NCBI RefSeq assembly: GCF_025515205.1
Contig: NZ_JAOPFX010000001.1
Span: 1,550,001-1,614,000 of the forward strand
Length of the DNA: 64,000 nucleotides
Direction: 5' to 3'
Origin: Microbacterium fluvii
GTDB taxonomy: Bacteria > Actinomycetota > Actinomycetes > Actinomycetales > Microbacteriaceae
In this document: positions 50,894 through 60,235 of the stretch, piece by piece
How the letters are laid out: each line of letters starts with the position of its first letter
Numbering within the stretch: position 1 is the first letter of the stretch
Made by a program: the position numbers and the translations under genes
Notes under the pieces: model-generated
Seen by the model: only the letters and a program-made list of their open reading frames with translations
What the model was told of the DNA's origin: nothing
The model's database searches: none

Positions 50894-52423
50894 CTATGCC
50901 GCGAGCGGAATGGAACCCACGAGCACTCCGACGGCGAGCATCACGAGCGAGACGATCGTCGCGCGCCACAGCACCTTCTTGTGGTGGTCGCCGAGGTTGA
51001 CGCCCGCCAGCGACACCAGCAGCAGGATGGCCGGCACGAGCGGGCTCTGCAGGTGCACCGGCTGGCCGGTGATCGACGCCCGCGCCATCTCGACGGGGGC
51101 GATGCCGTAGTTCGCGGCGCTCTCGGCGAGGATCGGCAGGATGCCGAAGTAGAACGCGTCGTTCGACATGAAGAACGTGAACGGGATCGACAGGATGCCG
51201 GTGATCACGGCCATGAAGGGTCCGAGCGACGGCGGGATGACCGTCGTGATCCAGCTCGCCATCGCGTCGACCATGCCGGTGCCGCCGAGGACTCCCACCA
51301 GCACGCCGGCGGCGAGCACCATCGAGACGACCCCGACGATCGAGGGCGCGTGCGCGACGATCTCGTCGGCCTGGCTCTTGAGCTTCGTGAAGTTCACGAC
51401 CAGGGCGATCGCCGCGCCCACCATGAACACGTAGGGCAGCGGGAACAGGTCGAGCACCAGCAGCACCATCACGGCGACGGTCAACGCGAGGTTGAACCAG
51501 ATGAGCTTCGGCCGCAGCGTCGGCCGGTTCGGGTCGAGCATCGTGTCGGCCATCGCGGTGTCGGTCTGGTCGACGAGCTCTGCGACGGCGACGCCGCCGC
51601 GGCCGCCCTGCACCGTGACGATGTTGCCGGTGCGCAGCGACGCGCGTGCGCCGGGCTTCGACTCCGCGCCGCGGAAGATCCGCGGGCCGCCGAGCACACC
51701 GTCTCCGCCGCTGAGCTTCGAGGTGTCGATCGAGCCGGCGAGCCGGCGGCGCTCCGAGAGCCCCAGCATCCACGAGAACGTGAGCGCGATCACCAGGCCG
51801 GCCGCGAGCGACGGGAGCATGGGCACGAAGATGTCGGTGGGCTCCAGGCCCAGCGCGGTCGCCGCCCGCACGGTGGGCCCGCCCCACGGCACGATGTTGA
51901 GCGTCCCGTTCATGAGGCCCGCGACGCAGGTGAGCACGACGGGGCTCATGCCCAGGCGCAGATAGATGGGCAGCATCGCCGAGGTCGTGATGATGAACGT
52001 CGTCGACCCGTCGCCGTCGAGCGAGACGGCGCCCGCCAGCAGCGCCGTGCCGAGCACGACCTTGGCGGGGTCGTCGCCCAGCACCCGGGTGATGACGCGG
52101 ATGAGCGGATCGAAGAGTCCGACGTCGATCATGATGCCGAAGTACATGATCGCGAACATCAGCAGCGCCGCCGTGGGCGCCATGTTGCCGATCGCGTCGA
52201 TGACCATGTCGCCCAGGCCCAGCCCTGCCCCGGCGAACAGGCCGAAGATCGTCGGCACGAGGATGAGGGCGACCATCGGGGTGAGGCGGCGCGTCATGAT
52301 GAGCGCCATGAAGGTGAGCACCATCGTGAACCCGAGGATCACGAGCACGGCGTCCGGCGGCACGAACGCCGTGGCGTAGGCCTCGTCGGCCTCCGCCGCG
52401 AGGGTGAGCGTGGTGGCGAGCAT
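50894..52423 (-). CDS. CitMHS-family citrate:metal/H+ symporter
   Basis: A 509-residue integral membrane protein with about 12 helices of the CitMHS family, which imports citrate complexed with Mg2+ or Ca2+. Landmarks are LFAIMYFGIMIDVGLFDPL, AGAVSLDGDGSTTFIITTSAMLPIYLRLGM, NIVPWGGPTVRAA and the C-terminal half FTFFMSNDAFYFGILPILAE. The central cytoplasmic loop of about 90 residues is rich in Gly/Arg. ATG 52423 has AAGGAG 6 bp upstream. It is divergent from a CitA/CitB-like two-component pair, which is the usual regulatory partner. Confidence 0.92.
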   Translation of the reverse strand: MLATTLTLAAEADEAYATAFVPPDAVLVILGFTMVLTFMALIMTRRLTPMVALILVPTIFGLFAGAGLGLGDMVIDAIGNMAPTAALLMFAIMYFGIMIDVGLFDPLIRVITRVLGDDPAKVVLGTALLAGAVSLDGDGSTTFIITTSAMLPIYLRLGMSPVVLTCVAGLMNGTLNIVPWGGPTVRAATALGLEPTDIFVPMLPSLAAGLVIALTFSWMLGLSERRRLAGSIDTSKLSGGDGVLGGPRIFRGAESKPGARASLRTGNIVTVQGGRGGVAVAELVDQTDTAMADTMLDPNRPTLRPKLIWFNLALTVAVMVLLVLDLFPLPYVFMVGAAIALVVNFTKLKSQADEIVAHAPSIVGVVSMVLAAGVLVGVLGGTGMVDAMASWITTVIPPSLGPFMAVITGILSIPFTFFMSNDAFYFGILPILAESAANYGIAPVEMARASITGQPVHLQSPLVPAILLLVSLAGVNLGDHHKKVLWRATIVSLVMLAVGVLVGSIPLAA

Positions 52424-52569
52424 CTCGACTCCTTCGTCCTGGCACACTCCGCCGTGTGCGATTGTGCGAATCTAGGCGGGCCGCGGGTGCGGCGCGGGGT
52501 ATGTCGCATTGCCGCGGCTTGTGCGCGTAGCGTGTGTTGAGCGCATTGTGCTCACGAGCGGAGGAACCG

Positions 52570-54234
52570 GTGCGATTCACGACGAGGGTGCTGGTGCTGC
52601 AGCTCGTGCTCGTCGCCGCGGTGGTGGCGGTGTGCACGACCGTGTTCGTGGTGCTCGGCGTGCAGCAGCTGCGCGCAGAGTCGGAGGCGTCGGCCCTCAA
52701 CATCGCCCGCACGGTCGCGGAAGACCCCGATGTGCGCGCCCTCGTCGCGGAGTTCTCGGCCGACCCCGGCACTCCCGCCGCCGCAGAGCTGCGCGACGGC
52801 CCGCTGCAGGAGCTGGCCGTCGACGTGGCGGTGCGTACGGATGCGCTGTTCGTCGTCATCACCGATGACCACGGCATCCGTCTCGCCCACCCCAACCAGG
52901 AGCTGCTCGGCCAGGAGGTGTCGACCCCGTATGCCGAGGTGCTCGCCGGCAACGAGGTCGTCGACTGGGAGCGCGGCACCCTCGGCGAGTCGGCTCGGGC
53001 GAAGGTGCCGATCTGGCCGGAGAGCGGGGGCGAGCCGGTCGGCGAGGTCAGCGTCGGGTTCGAGCGGGCGAGCGTGTTCGACGACCTGCCCGCGCTCATC
53101 GTCGCCGTCGGCCTCGCCGCCCTGGGCGCGCTCGCGCTGGCGGTGCTGGCGACGCTGCTCATGCGCCGCCGCTGGGAGCGACTGACCCTCGGCGTGCAGC
53201 CGGAGGAGCTCGTGGCGCTCGTGCAGAACCAGGCGGCCGTGCTCGACGGCGTGGGCGACGGCGTCATCGCGCTCGACCCCGGCGACGTCGTGCGCGTCTG
53301 CAACGCGGCGGCGGCGCGGATGCTGGGGCTCCACGACCCGGTCGGCAGGTCGCTGGGCGACCTCGGCGACGCGGCGGGGCTCATCCGCTCGGTGCGGGAG
53401 GGCGGCCCCGGCGACGGCGTCGTGCTTGGCGACCGTGTGCTCTACCTCGATGTGCGCCCCGTCGCGCGCGAGGGCCGCGCCCTCGGCGACGTCGTGGTCG
53501 TGCGCGATCGCACCGACCTCGTCGCCCTCAGCGAGCGCCTCGACACGGTGCGCACGATGGCGGGAGCGCTGCGGGCGCAGCGGCACGAGTTCGCCAATCG
53601 CCTGCACGTGGCGACGGGCCTCATCGACGCGGAGCGCGTCGGCGACGCCCGCGCCTTCTTGGCCGAGCAGGGCGAGCGCGGGTCGGTCGACTTTCCCGTC
53701 GAGGGCGTCGAGCGGGTCGGCGAGCCGTTTCTGCAGGCCTTTCTCGGCGCCAAGGCGATCGAGCTCGGCGAGCGAGGCGTCGCGCTGCGAGTCGACGACG
53801 ACACCCTCGTGCTCGGAACGATCGAGGCCGCAGAAGACGTCGCGGCGATCCTCGGCAACCTCGTCGACAACGCGGCGACGGCCGCCGTGCGCGCACCGGA
53901 GCCGCGCGGGGTGAGCGTCGCCTTCTTCACCGAGGCGACCGAACTCGTCTTCACCGTTGCCGACTCCGGCGGCGGCGTGCCCGACGGTGTCGATGTGTTC
54001 GCGCCGCGTGCCGGCGGCACCGCAGAGCATGCCCTCGAGGGCGAGACGGCGGGACGGGTGCACGGCCTGGGCATCGGCCTGCCTTTCTCGCGTGAGCTCG
54101 CCCGCCGCCGCGGCGGCGAGGTGTGGCTCATCGACCGGGGCGGCGAGGGCGCCGGCGCGGTCTTCGGCGCGCGCCTGCCGGATGCGGTGCGCCCCGCATC
54201 CGAGAAGATCTCGAAGGAAGGCCCCACCCCATGA
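52570..54234 (+). CDS. CitA/DcuS-family sensor histidine kinase
   Basis: A 554-residue membrane sensor. Helix 1 (about residues 6-32) and helix 2 (about 170-197) frame an extracytoplasmic Cache/PDC-type domain with DALFVVITDDHGIRLAHPN. A cytoplasmic PAS domain (GVGDGVIALDPGDVVRVCNAAAARML) follows. The phosphorylated His is 339 in AQRHEFANRLHVATGLI, the R-H-E/D-F-N-x-L box of the citrate/C4-dicarboxylate sensors. The ATPase has ILGNLVDNAATAA (N box), DSGGGVPDG and GIGLPFSREL (G box). It should sense extracellular citrate or a related acid and activate the divergent transporter. GTG 52570 follows GGAGGAA; the stop overlaps the response-regulator start as ATGA. Confidence 0.93.
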   Translation: MRFTTRVLVLQLVLVAAVVAVCTTVFVVLGVQQLRAESEASALNIARTVAEDPDVRALVAEFSADPGTPAAAELRDGPLQELAVDVAVRTDALFVVITDDHGIRLAHPNQELLGQEVSTPYAEVLAGNEVVDWERGTLGESARAKVPIWPESGGEPVGEVSVGFERASVFDDLPALIVAVGLAALGALALAVLATLLMRRRWERLTLGVQPEELVALVQNQAAVLDGVGDGVIALDPGDVVRVCNAAAARMLGLHDPVGRSLGDLGDAAGLIRSVREGGPGDGVVLGDRVLYLDVRPVAREGRALGDVVVVRDRTDLVALSERLDTVRTMAGALRAQRHEFANRLHVATGLIDAERVGDARAFLAEQGERGSVDFPVEGVERVGEPFLQAFLGAKAIELGERGVALRVDDDTLVLGTIEAAEDVAAILGNLVDNAATAAVRAPEPRGVSVAFFTEATELVFTVADSGGGVPDGVDVFAPRAGGTAEHALEGETAGRVHGLGIGLPFSRELARRRGGEVWLIDRGGEGAGAVFGARLPDAVRPASEKISKEGPTP

Positions 54235-54881
54235 CCATCCGCGTGCTCGTGGTCGACGACGACTTCCGCGTCGCCGGCCTCCACCACGGCATCGTCGCCG
54301 CCCACAGCGGCTTCACGGCCCTCGACCCCGTGCGCTCGGTGGGCGACGCGGTGTCGGCGATCCGGGCGCACCGACCCGAGCTGCTGCTCGTCGACGTGTA
54401 TCTGCCCGACGGCGACGGGGTCGAGCTCGTGCGCTCGGCCGACACCGACGCGTTCGTGCTCTCGGCGGCCGACGACCCCGCCACGATGCGCCGCGCCCTG
54501 CGCGCGGGTGCGCTCGGCTATCTCGTCAAGCCGTTCGAGGCGCGGCTGCTCGAGGACCGGCTCGACCGGTACGCGCGGTTCCGCAACCTCGTCGGCGGCG
54601 ACCGCGCCCTCGGGCAGGAGGAGTTCGACCGTGCACTCGCGATCCTGCACGGCGGCGGCGAGCAGCCGTCGGCCTCGCGGTCTGCGACCGAGCAGTTGAT
54701 CCTCGAGAAGCTCGGCGAAGGCGAAGCCTCAGCGCTCGAGGTCGCCGAGCGGGCCGGCATCTCACGGGCGACTGCCCAGCGGCACCTGTCGACGCTGGCC
54801 GCCCGCGGGTTCGTCGAAGTGCGGCTGCGCTACGGCACGACGGGGCGCCCCGAACACCGCTACCTCGCCGTCGGCGGCTGA
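54231..54881 (+). CDS. CitB/DcuR-family response regulator
   Basis: A 216-residue regulator. The receiver domain has the acidic pocket VVDDD (residues 9-11), phospho-acceptor Asp 55 in LLLVDVYLPDGDG, and Lys 100 in GYLVKPFE. The C-terminal domain carries a winged HTH of the CitB type (ALEVAERAGISRATAQRHLSTLAARGFVEVRLRYGTTGRPEHRY). Coupled translation with the kinase makes the pair clear. The target is most likely the citM-type gene across the 146-bp divergent region, where the heptamer ATTGTGC occurs twice. It converges with a doxX gene 13 bp downstream. Confidence 0.93.
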   Translation: MTIRVLVVDDDFRVAGLHHGIVAAHSGFTALDPVRSVGDAVSAIRAHRPELLLVDVYLPDGDGVELVRSADTDAFVLSAADDPATMRRALRAGALGYLVKPFEARLLEDRLDRYARFRNLVGGDRALGQEEFDRALAILHGGGEQPSASRSATEQLILEKLGEGEASALEVAERAGISRATAQRHLSTLAARGFVEVRLRYGTTGRPEHRYLAVGG

Positions 54882-54894
54882 TGCAGGGACTCTG

Positions 54895-55275
54895 TCAGGG
54901 GCGCGTGCTCCACCACGCCCACGCCACCAGCACGGGCTGGAACACGAGGCGCACGAGGCGCTTGAGGTCGGTGTCGAGCCCGAAGCCGTCTCGGCGATTG
55001 ATGTACTGCGAGATGTTGCCGGGGAAGACGGCGACGAAGAAGGCCGCGAGGATGAGCCCGACGCGGCTGCGCTCCTTCGGGAAGATCACGAGCGCTGCGC
55101 CCAGCGCGATCTCGACGACCCCCGAGGCCACGACCACGCCGTCTTCATCGATCGGCACGAGCTCGGTGACGAACTCGGGCACCTGCGCCTGGAACTCCTT
55201 GCGCGCCCAGAACAGGTGACTGACGCCGGCGAAGATCATGGAACCGGCGAGGAGGAGGCGCGCGAAGGTCTTCAT
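54895..55275 (-). CDS. DoxX-family membrane protein
   Basis: A 126-residue protein with four membrane helices, of the DoxX/DoxD type: LLLAGSMIFAGVSHLFWARKEF, VVVASGVVEIALGAALVIF, LILAAFFVAVFPGNISQYINRRDGFGLD and VFQPVLVAWAWW. Members form part of quinone-linked or thiol-stress membrane complexes in some bacteria, but the function here is unknown. AATACT lies 6 bp before the ATG, so a leaderless start is likely. A second gene of the same kind lies at 60206-60616; the two share the FPGNI/VHQ segment. Confidence 0.85.
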   Translation of the reverse strand: MKTFARLLLAGSMIFAGVSHLFWARKEFQAQVPEFVTELVPIDEDGVVVASGVVEIALGAALVIFPKERSRVGLILAAFFVAVFPGNISQYINRRDGFGLDTDLKRLVRLVFQPVLVAWAWWSTRP

Positions 55276-55291
55276 GCGTCGAGTATTGCGG

Positions 55292-55551
55292 TCACCCGGT
55301 GATCTCGTCGACCCATTCCGGCACGATCATCGTGGCAGGACCTGCGCGCACCTCGCGTTCGGCTCGGCGGATGCGGCAGCCCGCCGCCGCGCGTCAGAGA
55401 AGCGCTGCACGCGATCGGGATCACCGGCGAAGCCCTCCGGGGTCGCGACGTCGTCGACGCGCTGCCCCTCCCACAGTCCTCCGGCGCCGCGGAAAGTCGC
55501 CAGCCCGCTCTCGGCCGAGATGCCGGCACCGGTGAGCACGACCACACGCAT
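55292..55551 (-). pseudogene. Decayed Sir2-family NAD-dependent deacetylase
   Basis: The first 65 codons read as a normal bacterial sirtuin N-terminus, [20 protein letters not shown] followed by [21 protein letters not shown] and [16 protein letters not shown], including the NAD-binding GAGIS and FRG. After PNA the frame ends within nine codons. A few bases later, in another frame, a sirtuin-like C-terminal end VPEWVDEITG runs to a stop at 55292. The zinc-binding and catalytic His parts, about 150 residues, are missing, so the gene has an internal deletion joined out of frame. Its -10-like GACAAT, 6 bp before the ATG, is still intact. Confidence 0.8.
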
Positions 55552-55578
55552 AACCCCATTGTCGCGCGGGCGCCGTCG

Positions 55579-55584
55579 TAGGCT
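55579..55584 (+). promoter_or_regulatory. -10 element of the DUF4921 gene
   Basis: TAGGCT, then GGCGGG, then the GTG at 55591. Hexamer and spacing match the other predicted leaderless promoters, and the hexamer is identical to that of pmt. Confidence 0.6.
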
Positions 55585-55590
55585 GGCGGG

Positions 55591-56880
55591 GTGAGCGAAG
55601 ACGCGTCATCGACCCCGCTGCGCCGGCTGCCCGACGGCACCGTCAAGCAGATCGGACCGCTCACGGGAACGCGCGTGTGGACGGTGCCGGGTCGCGGCAA
55701 CAGGCCTCTGGCCGCCGCACGCGACGAGCCGCGGCGACTCGGCCGCGGCGAGGAGCGGCGCCTCTGCGCCTTCTGCGAGGACCGCTACCTCGAGACCACG
55801 CCCGAGAAGACGAGGCTCGTCGGCCCCGACTACGCCGAGCTGCGCCGGGTGCCGGCGCGTGAGCTGCACGACACCGTCGCCGAGTTCCGCCGGTTCGGCA
55901 ACCTCTTCGAGATCGTCTCGGCCGAGTACTGGCGCGAGGACCACGGGTTCCGCCAGCCCCGCGAGATCGTGGAGTGGGCCCGCGAGTATCTCGCCGACCC
56001 GCAGGGGCGGGCGCACATCGCGGCGCTGCAGCAGGTGCGCGAGCGGGCGTCGGGTGCCGCGCAGAGTATCGAAGAGGCGGCGCTCGACCTGGTCGGCGGA
56101 TCGCACGACGTCGTGGTGGCGCGCCGGCACGTCGTCGACGGCGCCCGCACCGATGCCGAGCTCGTCGGCTCGGGGGTTCTCACCGCCGACGAGCACGCGC
56201 AGTACTTCGCGCTCACCGTGCGCTCGCTCGCCGAGATCGCCGCGGCGCAGCCGAATGCCGCCTCCGTCGCGGTGTTCCAGAACTGGCTGCGACCGGCCGG
56301 AGCCTCGTTCGACCACCTGCACAAGCAGCTCGTCGCGATCGACGAGCACGGCCCGCAGGCCGAGCGGGAGCTGCGGATGCTCAGCGAAGACCACGATCTC
56401 TATCAGCATGCGATCGCCGATCTCGCCGTGCGCGAGGGGCTGCTGGTCGCCGCGAACGACGGGGCGGTCGCGTTCGCCGGCGTCGGCCATCGCTACCCCG
56501 CGTTCGAGGTGTACTCGACGTCTCGGGCGAACCTGCCGCAGGAGCATTCCGCCGACGAGGTGCGTGCCGTCTCCGATCTCGTGCACGCGCTGCACGCGGC
56601 GACCGGAGTGTTCGTGCCCACCAACGAGGAGTGGCACTACCGCCCTCCGCGTGCGGGGTGGCCGATGCCATGGCGCGTGGTGCTGAAATGGCGCATCTCG
56701 AACCCGGCGGGCTTCGAGGGCGGCACCAAGATCTACGTCAACACGATCGACCCGTGGGAGCTGCGCCGCCGCGCAGTCGAGGCCCTGCGGATGCTGCGCG
56801 ATGAGGGGCGGGTGGCCGACGGCATCCGCACCGGCGACGAGGTGACGGCAGTCGACGCGCGCCTGCGCTACGCCGAGTGA
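55591..56880 (+). CDS. DUF4921-type, GalT-like HIT-superfamily protein
   Basis: A 429-residue cytoplasmic protein that resembles galactose-1-phosphate uridylyltransferases in layout. It has a zinc knuckle CAFCEDR near residue 60 and the HIT-type motif HLHKQ in [14 protein letters not shown], with the form His-x-His-x-Gln of GalT (HPHGQ in E. coli). The C-terminal half has [20 protein letters not shown] and [15 protein letters not shown]. These fit a nucleotidyl- or nucleoside-monophosphate transferase, but the substrate is not known. I assign it to the DUF4921 group from memory of actinobacterial proteins. GTG 55591 has a -10 element 6 bp upstream. It ends 7 bp from the convergent DNA ligase gene. 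Confidence 0.78.
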   Translation: MSEDASSTPLRRLPDGTVKQIGPLTGTRVWTVPGRGNRPLAAARDEPRRLGRGEERRLCAFCEDRYLETTPEKTRLVGPDYAELRRVPARELHDTVAEFRRFGNLFEIVSAEYWREDHGFRQPREIVEWAREYLADPQGRAHIAALQQVRERASGAAQSIEEAALDLVGGSHDVVVARRHVVDGARTDAELVGSGVLTADEHAQYFALTVRSLAEIAAAQPNAASVAVFQNWLRPAGASFDHLHKQLVAIDEHGPQAERELRMLSEDHDLYQHAIADLAVREGLLVAANDGAVAFAGVGHRYPAFEVYSTSRANLPQEHSADEVRAVSDLVHALHAATGVFVPTNEEWHYRPPRAGWPMPWRVVLKWRISNPAGFEGGTKIYVNTIDPWELRRRAVEALRMLRDEGRVADGIRTGDEVTAVDARLRYAE

Positions 56881-56887
56881 CCGCGGT

Positions 56888-58426
56888 TCACCCGCGCAGC
56901 AGCAGCCGCAGATCCTGGATCGTGTCTGCCTCGTCTGCCCGCTTGTCGGGCCGGTAGCCCTTGACCCTGGCGAATCGCAGCGCGACGCCGCCGGGGTAGC
57001 GAGAGGAACGCTGCACGCCGTCGATCGCGATCTCGACGACCGTGACCGGTTCGACCTCGAGGGCGTAGCGTGTGCGGTCGGTCGCGATCGTGGGAAAGTG
57101 CGCCGTCTGCCACCGAAGCAGCTCGTCGGTGAGCCCCTTGAAGGTCTTGCCGACCATGACGAACCCGCCGCCGAACTCGCCCGTCGCATCGCGCGCACCG
57201 AGGTGCAGGTTCGAGAGCAGCCCCGTACGCCGCCCCGACCCCGGCTCGACGGCGAGCACGACGAGGTCGAACGTCAGCACGGGTTTGACCTTGATCCAGC
57301 TCTTGCCGCGCCGCCCGGCGGCATAGGGGGCATCGAGCGCCTTGACCATCACTCCCTCGTGGCCGGCGGCGAGGGCCTCGCGCGAGAAGGCGGCAGCCGC
57401 GTCAGGGTCGTCGGTCGTCGTGCTCGGGATGCGCAACGCGCCCGCCACCCGCTCGAGTTCGGCGCGGCGCACGTGCAGCGGCTCGTCGAGGAGGTCGCGG
57501 CCGTCGACATGGAGGATGTCGAAGAACCACGGCCGCAGCGCGAGCTCTCGGGTCGCGTCGGCCCCGAAGCGCGCCATGGTGTCTTGGAACGGCCGCGGAC
57601 CGCCGTCTTCATCGAGGGCGAGCGTCTCGCCGTCGAGGATCACCGCGGATGCCGGCAGCTCCCGCACCGCCGCGACGATCTCGGGTACCCGGTGGGTGAT
57701 GTCGGCGAGGCTCCGCGTGAACACGCGCACCTCGTCGCCGTCGCGGTGCACCTGGATGCGCGCACCGTCGAGCTTGTACTCGACCGATGCGGGACCCGTG
57801 ATCGCCACGGCCTCGTCGGTGGTCGCCGCCGTGGAGGCGAGCATCGGGGCGACGCCCCGGCCGACGACGAGTCCCACGCCCTCGAGCTCGTCGACGGTGC
57901 CGGTGAGGGCGATCACCGCCGTCTCGCCGAGGTCGCCCGTGAGCATCGCGGCGCGCCGCACGGCCGCGATCGGCCGATCCGCGGCCTTCGCGACGGCGTC
58001 GGTGAGCACGCCCTCGAGGGCTCCCGTACGCAATTCCCCCATGATCACGCGGGCGATGAAGTCCCATTCACCCGGTGCGGCGCGAGCTGCCAGACCGTCG
58101 AGGATCGCTCGGCGCGCCGCCGTCGATCCCTCGCCCTCGGCCGCGGCCAGCGCGTCGAAGGCGGCGTCGACATCGAGGATCGTGAGCGCCGGCTCACGTT
58201 CGAACTCGCGCTCGGGCCCGGCGGCTTGCTCGCCGATGGCGGCGAGCGTGCGCCAGCCGACGCCGAGCCGACCCTGTCGCGGCCGCGCGGTCAGGAGCCC
58301 GACCGCCGGGCGGATCTCATCGGCCTCCAGCTCCGACAGCATCGCCGCGAGCATGGCGACCTTGGCGAGCCGCGACGGTGTCGACGTCACGGCGCCGACG
58401 GCCTCGACGAGCTGAGCGAGCAGCAT
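56888..58426 (-). CDS. ATP-dependent DNA ligase (LigB type)
   Basis: A 512-residue ATP-dependent ligase of the kind found beside the NAD-dependent LigA in actinobacteria (for example mycobacterial LigB). An N-terminal DNA-binding domain covers about 200 residues. Motif I is EYKLDGARI with the adenylated Lys at about 218; motif III is FFDILHVDGRDL, motif IV HEGVMVKALD, and motif V SWIKVKPV. The OB fold ends GVALRFARVKGYRPDKRADEADT, with the motif VI-like region there. Its role is probably in repair. CAGAAT 6 bp before the ATG at 58426 suggests a leaderless mRNA. The ligase is a housekeeping-type gene, with no Ku or polymerase neighbour in the window. Confidence 0.93.
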   Translation of the reverse strand: MLLAQLVEAVGAVTSTPSRLAKVAMLAAMLSELEADEIRPAVGLLTARPRQGRLGVGWRTLAAIGEQAAGPEREFEREPALTILDVDAAFDALAAAEGEGSTAARRAILDGLAARAAPGEWDFIARVIMGELRTGALEGVLTDAVAKAADRPIAAVRRAAMLTGDLGETAVIALTGTVDELEGVGLVVGRGVAPMLASTAATTDEAVAITGPASVEYKLDGARIQVHRDGDEVRVFTRSLADITHRVPEIVAAVRELPASAVILDGETLALDEDGGPRPFQDTMARFGADATRELALRPWFFDILHVDGRDLLDEPLHVRRAELERVAGALRIPSTTTDDPDAAAAFSREALAAGHEGVMVKALDAPYAAGRRGKSWIKVKPVLTFDLVVLAVEPGSGRRTGLLSNLHLGARDATGEFGGGFVMVGKTFKGLTDELLRWQTAHFPTIATDRTRYALEVEPVTVVEIAIDGVQRSSRYPGGVALRFARVKGYRPDKRADEADTIQDLRLLLRG

Positions 58427-58524
58427 CTTCGCATTCTGGCACCGACCTGCGACATCGGCGCCCGAAGGGGTGATCCCCCGTCTACCCACGCCTCCCGATC
58501 CGGATCGCTGCCGGACCCCCCGGG

Positions 58525-60099
58525 TCAGAAGGGCGGCGGGGGCCCGATATCCTCGCCGGCGGCCGCCGCGGGCAGCGGCGCCGCTGCCCGGTGGTCAGGA
58601 TCCGGCAGGAATCTCACCATCCCCGGCGGCCGGTCCCGGTGGGTGCGGCCGGTCGGACTCGTCCATTCGAGCACTCCCCCGCCCAGTTGGCGCACCCGCC
58701 AGTCGGTGTGGTGCTTCATCGTGTGATGCCGTCGGCACAGGTGGGCGAGGTTGCACGTGCTGGTCGCTCCACCGGTGGCCGCATCGACCGTGTGGTCGAC
58801 GTCGCACCGTTCGACCCGGCGTCGGCACCCGGGGAACCGGCACCGTTCGTCGCGGGCCGCGAGAAAGCGGCGCTGCGCCGCCGTCGGCTGGTAGCTGTCG
58901 ACGGTGAAGACCTGGCCGCTGAACGGATCGGTGAACAGTCGCGACCAGGTGGGAATGGCCGCCGCGAGCCGCCGTACCGTGGCCGCGCACACCACGCCGA
59001 ACCCCGCCAGCAGCGCCGGACCGTCGGGCTGCCCCTCGGACCGCGGCTGCGACGTGGAGCCCTGGTCGTCGAGAGGGACGAGCGCATCGCCGGCGTCGGC
59101 GTCGGCGTCGGCCAGCAGCGTCATTGCCGGAATCATGACCTGCACGCGCCCGTGGACCGCCGTGTCGGGGTCGCCGTGGGCGATCGGGGTGGCGGTCAGC
59201 AGCAGATCGGTGAACGCATCGGCCCGCAGCTGGTCCATCGTGCGGCCATCCACCGGGGGCTCGGCGCTCGCGCCGCCACCCTGGACTCCCCCGGCTGGTG
59301 CGCCCTCGCGTGTCTCGCCCTCGACCGCGCCGCCCTCTACCGCGCCGCCCTCAAGGTCGCTCCGGCCCTGCGGGCCGCCGGTGCGCACGACGACGGCCCC
59401 GCCCTCGCGTGGCGCGTCGTCGCCGGCGAGCGGCTGCCGATACATGCTGCGGGCGATCTGCGTGAGCCGGTCGTCGATCGCATAGGCGAGCACGGCGTCG
59501 ATGTCGGCCTGCACGCGCGCGAGCCCGTCGCCGAGCGGTCGCACCCGAGTGTTGCGCTCCGACGCTGCACGCCCGAGACGCGCGGCCGTCGCTTCCGGGT
59601 CGATCCGTGCGGCGATCACCTGGGCGGGTTCCCGCAGCCGGCCCGCAGATTCGACGAGTGCGACCTTGAGCACCTTCCGCTCGAAGCGGCGGCGCCCCTT
59701 CTCGGTGGAGATCGTCGTGCCGGTCTCTCTGATCACGGCGACGTGTGCGGCGTCGATGCGCCCCTTTCGCCAGGCGCGCAGCACCTTGGGAAACTGCGCC
59801 ACGACGACCGCGGCGTCGCCTATGCGGCACTGCATCGCCTGATCGCCGACCCTCACGGCCGCACCGAGCTCGGCGCTGACCTCGCGCACCGCGAGACGTG
59901 AACTGAGTCCAGGGGCTGCCGCTGCCAGGCAGTGCCGCTCGCGCTCGGCGATCAGATCCACGGCCCGTGCCAGCACCTGCGCCTCTGCGGCCTGCGCCGC
60001 CGCCAGCGTCGCCCTGGCCGAGGCCACCTCGATCACCAGCGCGTCCAGATCGTTCCGCCAGATCTCCTGGTCGACCGCGTCACCGCGAGGTGCACCCAT
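58525..60099 (-). CDS. DUF222 / 13E12-repeat family protein with C-terminal HNH endonuclease domain
   Basis: A 524-residue protein of the multi-copy family called 13E12 in mycobacteria. The N-terminal DUF222 part (about residues 30-220) includes LAVREVSAELGAAVRVGDQAMQCRIGDA and VLRAWRKGRIDAAHVAVI. A low-complexity Gly/Glu linker with the repeats EGGAVEGGAVEGE follows. The C-terminal HNH domain has CRFPGCRRRVERCDVDHTVD, CNLAHLCRRHHTMKH, with two Cys pairs and the conserved D-H, N and H residues. Function is unknown; nuclease activity is inferred from the HNH motif. The gene with its AT-rich upstream segment looks inserted between doxX and the ligase gene. Confidence 0.88.
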   Translation of the reverse strand: MGAPRGDAVDQEIWRNDLDALVIEVASARATLAAAQAAEAQVLARAVDLIAERERHCLAAAAPGLSSRLAVREVSAELGAAVRVGDQAMQCRIGDAAVVVAQFPKVLRAWRKGRIDAAHVAVIRETGTTISTEKGRRRFERKVLKVALVESAGRLREPAQVIAARIDPEATAARLGRAASERNTRVRPLGDGLARVQADIDAVLAYAIDDRLTQIARSMYRQPLAGDDAPREGGAVVVRTGGPQGRSDLEGGAVEGGAVEGETREGAPAGGVQGGGASAEPPVDGRTMDQLRADAFTDLLLTATPIAHGDPDTAVHGRVQVMIPAMTLLADADADAGDALVPLDDQGSTSQPRSEGQPDGPALLAGFGVVCAATVRRLAAAIPTWSRLFTDPFSGQVFTVDSYQPTAAQRRFLAARDERCRFPGCRRRVERCDVDHTVDAATGGATSTCNLAHLCRRHHTMKHHTDWRVRQLGGGVLEWTSPTGRTHRDRPPGMVRFLPDPDHRAAAPLPAAAAGEDIGPPPPF

Positions 60100-60235
60100 A
60101 CTCGACTCCCACGTCGGGCTCTTTCGAGCCGTTCACGTGGAGGATCGGGCACTACCCTCCGACTACCACTCCATCATCGTATACCGTTTCGGATTTCGCA
60201 AGCATTCAGGATACATTATTCGTTCCTATGTTCTC
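60100..60235. other. AT-rich segment upstream of the HNH gene, possible insertion junction
   Basis: This stretch, especially 60165-60235, is far richer in A/T than anything nearby. On the minus strand it contains TTGCGA and GATGAT with a 17-bp spacer, a possible promoter for the HNH gene. It also supplies the last codons (ENIGTNNVS) and the stop of the neighbouring doxX gene, which do not look like the family's normal end. No target-site duplication or terminal repeat was seen. Confidence 0.5.

Noticed and set aside
52441..52560. ATTGTGC at 52461-52467 and 52545-52551 as CitB-type binding sites between the citM-like and kinase genes.
   Set aside because: Only two short matches in the same orientation with no symmetry; too weak to call without other genomes.
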